NCBI RefSeq assembly: GCF_014168815.1
Contig: NZ_AP021972.1
Span: forward strand, 3,782,001-3,846,000
Origin: Klebsiella sp. WP3-W18-ESBL-02
GTDB lineage: Bacteria; Pseudomonadota; Gammaproteobacteria; Enterobacterales; Enterobacteriaceae
Direction of reading: 5' to 3'
Length of the DNA stretch: 64,000 nt
Shown here: piece after piece, positions 61,630 through 64,000 of the stretch
Numbering within the stretch: the stretch's first letter is position 1
Layout of the letters: each line of letters begins with the position of its first letter
Made by a program: the position numbers and the translations under genes
The notes under the pieces: generated by a model
The model's database searches: none
What the model was told of the DNA's origin: nothing
Seen by the model: only the letters and a program-made list of their open reading frames with translations

Positions 61630-62732
61630 CGGATCGCCATACATCTGGCGCGACGTTCGTCCACCCGTTTAGCAAACCACGCCGTGGTTAGCTGGCGGGT
61701 GATTTTCGGGCTTTCCAGCTGAATCCCCGGCAGCATCTCTCTGGCCAGCGGTTTACCGGCCTTCTGCTCGGCAATCTTGTAGACGCCTTTATACAGCGCG
61801 GTCGTTTCAAACGCCTGGCTGTCGCCTTTTTGCAGCTGGCGGTGGATCTCGCTGTTGCTCAGTGACAGCTTATCCGCCAGCTTTCTGACCGCCATCTCCG
61901 TGCTGCCCGCCTCATCGCTACCATAGAGGATCACGTCGCCGTCCAGCGCCAGCTTCACGCCGGTCGCCTTACTGACCGCGTACTGGAACGCGGCGTTGCG
62001 GCTGGCGTACCAGCCGGCGTTAAAGTCGGCAAAGCGGTAAATCGGCGCCGTATAGTTAGCCGGATAATTCAGCAGATGGTATGTACCAAACCACAGACCG
62101 CCGCGCAGGGAGAACACTTCCTGGCGTACGGTGCCGCTCATTCTCCACGGGTAGTTGTCCTGATGCTGCTCGGCAAACGCAATGCTGACCTGCATCGGGC
62201 CGCCGGTGTGTACCGGGTTCAGCGAGCCAAACAGCTTCTGTCCCATTGGCACCATGCCGATGAAATCATCAAATATCGCGCTCAGCTGCTTTTCGGTTTT
62301 CACGTTGTCCAATCGCTCGCTGTAGCTTTTGCCATTCGGCGAGTTAATTTTCAGCGCGGTGTGTACCAGAAAGACCGGAATATGCATCTTCTCTGCCCGC
62401 CGGTCGATCTCCTGCCAGGCTATTTTGCTAAGGTTCGGCACCGCCGGGTCGGACTGGTAGTTCGACTCCTGCTGCGCCACCGCCAGCACCGCACAGATGT
62501 TTTCTTCCGTAGGTGCCAGCTTCTGGCTGTCGAAGGTTTTCGCCAGCGCCTGCGCCCAGGCATCCCTGTCCTTTACGCTGGCCGGCATTTTTTGCCGCAC
62601 GACGCTTGCCACATCAACCGGTTTTTCGCCCTCTTTCAGCGTGGGCGCCTGCTGGCTGGTACAGGCGCTTAATAGCGCGGCAGCCAGCAGGGTAAGAGAA
62701 AACGAACGGTACCGCGTTGTGGCTATCGCCAT
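61626..62732 (-). CDS. yaiW: Outer membrane lipoprotein YaiW
   Basis: A 368-residue lipoprotein of the DUF1615 family; in E. coli it is surface-exposed on the outer membrane and, with SbmA, helps uptake of proline-rich peptides such as Bac7. The signal peptide ends LLSAC with lipidated Cys24; Thr follows, so no inner-membrane retention signal. AVAQQESNYQSDP, SPNGKSYSERLD and NYPANYTAPIYRFADFNAGWYASRNAAFQ match E. coli. It lies 33 bases after sbmA, in the same operon. Confidence 0.93.
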   Translation of the reverse strand: MAIATTRYRSFSLTLLAAALLSACTSQQAPTLKEGEKPVDVASVVRQKMPASVKDRDAWAQALAKTFDSQKLAPTEENICAVLAVAQQESNYQSDPAVPNLSKIAWQEIDRRAEKMHIPVFLVHTALKINSPNGKSYSERLDNVKTEKQLSAIFDDFIGMVPMGQKLFGSLNPVHTGGPMQVSIAFAEQHQDNYPWRMSGTVRQEVFSLRGGLWFGTYHLLNYPANYTAPIYRFADFNAGWYASRNAAFQYAVSKATGVKLALDGDVILYGSDEAGSTEMAVRKLADKLSLSNSEIHRQLQKGDSQAFETTALYKGVYKIAEQKAGKPLAREMLPGIQLESPKITRQLTTAWFAKRVDERRARCMAIR

Positions 62733-62765
62733 GGGCTATCCTTATCAAAAATAAAGGGTTATCGC

Positions 62766-63989
62766 TTAGCTCTGCGGCTGAACGACTTCATCCGGCAGAT
62801 CTTTATTATCCAGCTCTCGCTCGAAGCTGCGCAGACGTTTGTAGATGGACATCAGTTCCACCAGCGTGGTCCAGGAGCTGATCAGGTACTGGAACGATCC
62901 GCGTACCTGACCAAAGACGTTGGTTATCTGCGTCATCAGACCGAGCGTAATCGTACCGGCAACAATCGACGGAAACAGCAGGAACAGGCCGAAAACGTTA
63001 TCGACCTGCAGGTACAAAATGCGGGCGATGTTGAAGTACATATAGTGGAAATAGAGGCGGAAATAGTTGCGGCGCACCGCGCTGAACAGCTCGCATACGG
63101 TCGGTGGCGTCGCGCGAGTGGCGTCATCTTCACCGTAGACCAGCTCTTTACGATAAGCCGCTTCGACGCGCTGATTTTTAAAGTTCAGCCCTGGCAGCTT
63201 AATCCCCACCACCGCCAGCATCCCGGTCCCCATCAGCGACCAGACGATCGCGGCAATCACCAACCCATACGGGACGTGGCCGACAATCGGCAGGTCCGGT
63301 ACGTGCGCGGAAAGCGACACCAGCACCGGCAAGAAGGCAATCAGAGTCATGATGGCATTGATAAAGCTGGTGCCCATATCCTCCAGCGTCGAGGCGAAGC
63401 GCATGGTGTCTTCCTGCACACGCTGGGCCGCCCCTTCAATATGGCGCAGGTGCTGCCAGTGGGCCATGTAGTGTTCGTTCATCGCGGTACGCCAGCGGAA
63501 AACATAGTGGCTCACGAAGAAGTTGTTCAGCACGCCAATCACGACGGCAATCAGCGCAATCCCGAGGAAGATACCGATCTCCTGATAGAACTGATTAATC
63601 GATACCTTGTTCGGCGAAGCCAGCGCGGTCTGGATCAAATCGTAGAACGGCGCATACCAGGCGTTGATGGCAACCCCCACTTCGACCATAAACCAGGTTA
63701 CGAAGATAATCAGCGCAGTGCCCAGAATCGACCAGTACTGCCAGCGGTGCGGGCTGCGGATAAACCAATAGCCGGCAAACAGCGCAACGCAAATCAGATA
63801 GTAGGCGTAGAACACGAGGTAGTTCAGCGACCAAAAGCGCGCAGCGCTAATCGGCACATCGGCACTTGCGCCGGTGAGACGCAGCAGCCAGCTGCCGCCG
63901 CCCGCCTGCCAGAAAATGACCGCAATCATTGCCCAAATAAACGCCGAGAGAAAAAAGGGTCCCGGCTTGGGGAAAAAAGACTTAAACAT
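62766..63989 (-). CDS. sbmA: Peptide antibiotic transporter SbmA
   Basis: Inner-membrane proton-driven importer (SbmA/BacA family) that takes up microcins B17 and J25, bleomycin and proline-rich antimicrobial peptides. The 407-residue protein has about seven to eight helices resembling the membrane part of ABC exporters but no ATPase domain. MFKSFFPKPGPFFLSAFIWAM at the start, WRTAMNEHYMAHW and EGAAQRVQEDTMRFA are typical. The start codon with AGGAGAGC upstream lies near the window end, so the gene is complete. It is co-transcribed with yaiW. Confidence 0.95.
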   Translation of the reverse strand: MFKSFFPKPGPFFLSAFIWAMIAVIFWQAGGGSWLLRLTGASADVPISAARFWSLNYLVFYAYYLICVALFAGYWFIRSPHRWQYWSILGTALIIFVTWFMVEVGVAINAWYAPFYDLIQTALASPNKVSINQFYQEIGIFLGIALIAVVIGVLNNFFVSHYVFRWRTAMNEHYMAHWQHLRHIEGAAQRVQEDTMRFASTLEDMGTSFINAIMTLIAFLPVLVSLSAHVPDLPIVGHVPYGLVIAAIVWSLMGTGMLAVVGIKLPGLNFKNQRVEAAYRKELVYGEDDATRATPPTVCELFSAVRRNYFRLYFHYMYFNIARILYLQVDNVFGLFLLFPSIVAGTITLGLMTQITNVFGQVRGSFQYLISSWTTLVELMSIYKRLRSFERELDNKDLPDEVVQPQS

Positions 63990-64000
63990 AGTGCTCTCCT

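Overview
The window is chromosomal DNA of a member of the Enterobacteriaceae. Almost every core protein aligns along its full length with its E. coli K-12 homologue, and gene order follows the sbmA-to-yajR segment of the E. coli chromosome (read in the opposite direction here). Coding sequence is GC-rich, tsaA lies beside acpH as in Salmonella, and several accessory genes are of a kind common in Klebsiella, Enterobacter and their relatives. The genus cannot be fixed from the sequence alone.

Layout. 1-6461: an accessory catabolic cluster on the + strand, with two related FAD flavoproteins (the first cut by the window edge), a NIPSNAP protein, a TIM-barrel isomerase/epimerase-like protein, an aromatic-acid-type MFS importer and a Gfo/Idh/MocA dehydrogenase. 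6619-20088: core genes yajR, yajQ, panE-yajL, thiI, the isoprenoid operon xseB-ispA-dxs(-yajO), and the riboflavin/thiamine/transcription operon nrdR-ribD-ribE-nusB-thiL-pgpA. 20239-28376: yajI, tsx, yajD and the operon queA-tgt-yajC-secD-secF. Between tsx and yajD lies a 35-codon gene on the minus strand that closely matches the Ldr family of type I toxins, with a matching Rdl-like antisense RNA. 28468-38331: acpH and tsaA (with a convincing OxyR site), a DUF2339/DUF3999 membrane pair, and a LysR-flanked amidohydrolase/ABM-domain/isochorismatase-like operon. 38325-50058: malZ, proY, brnQ, phoR-phoB and sbcD-sbcC. 50163-57906: mak, rdgC, ppnP, aroM, aroL (TrpR operator and TyrR box), yaiI, proC, psiF, phoA (Pho box) and iraP. 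58209-63989: an MdtG-like MFS pump, ddlA, yaiZ, yaiY and yaiW-sbmA.

How the genes work together. Phosphate starvation is the main regulatory theme: PhoR/PhoB, Pho boxes before phoB and phoA, psiF downstream of phoA, and iraP linking stress to RpoS. Several genes feed cofactor and isoprenoid synthesis (panE, thiI, thiL, ribD, ribE, dxs, ispA). The protein-export channel parts SecD, SecF and YajC follow the queuosine genes queA and tgt. Relative to E. coli K-12, araJ (between sbcC and mak), dgcC/adrA (between psiF and proC) and yaiA (between aroL and aroM) are missing, while the 5' catabolic cluster, the block from tsaA to the LysR gene, the MdtG-like pump and the Ldr/Rdl locus are extra.
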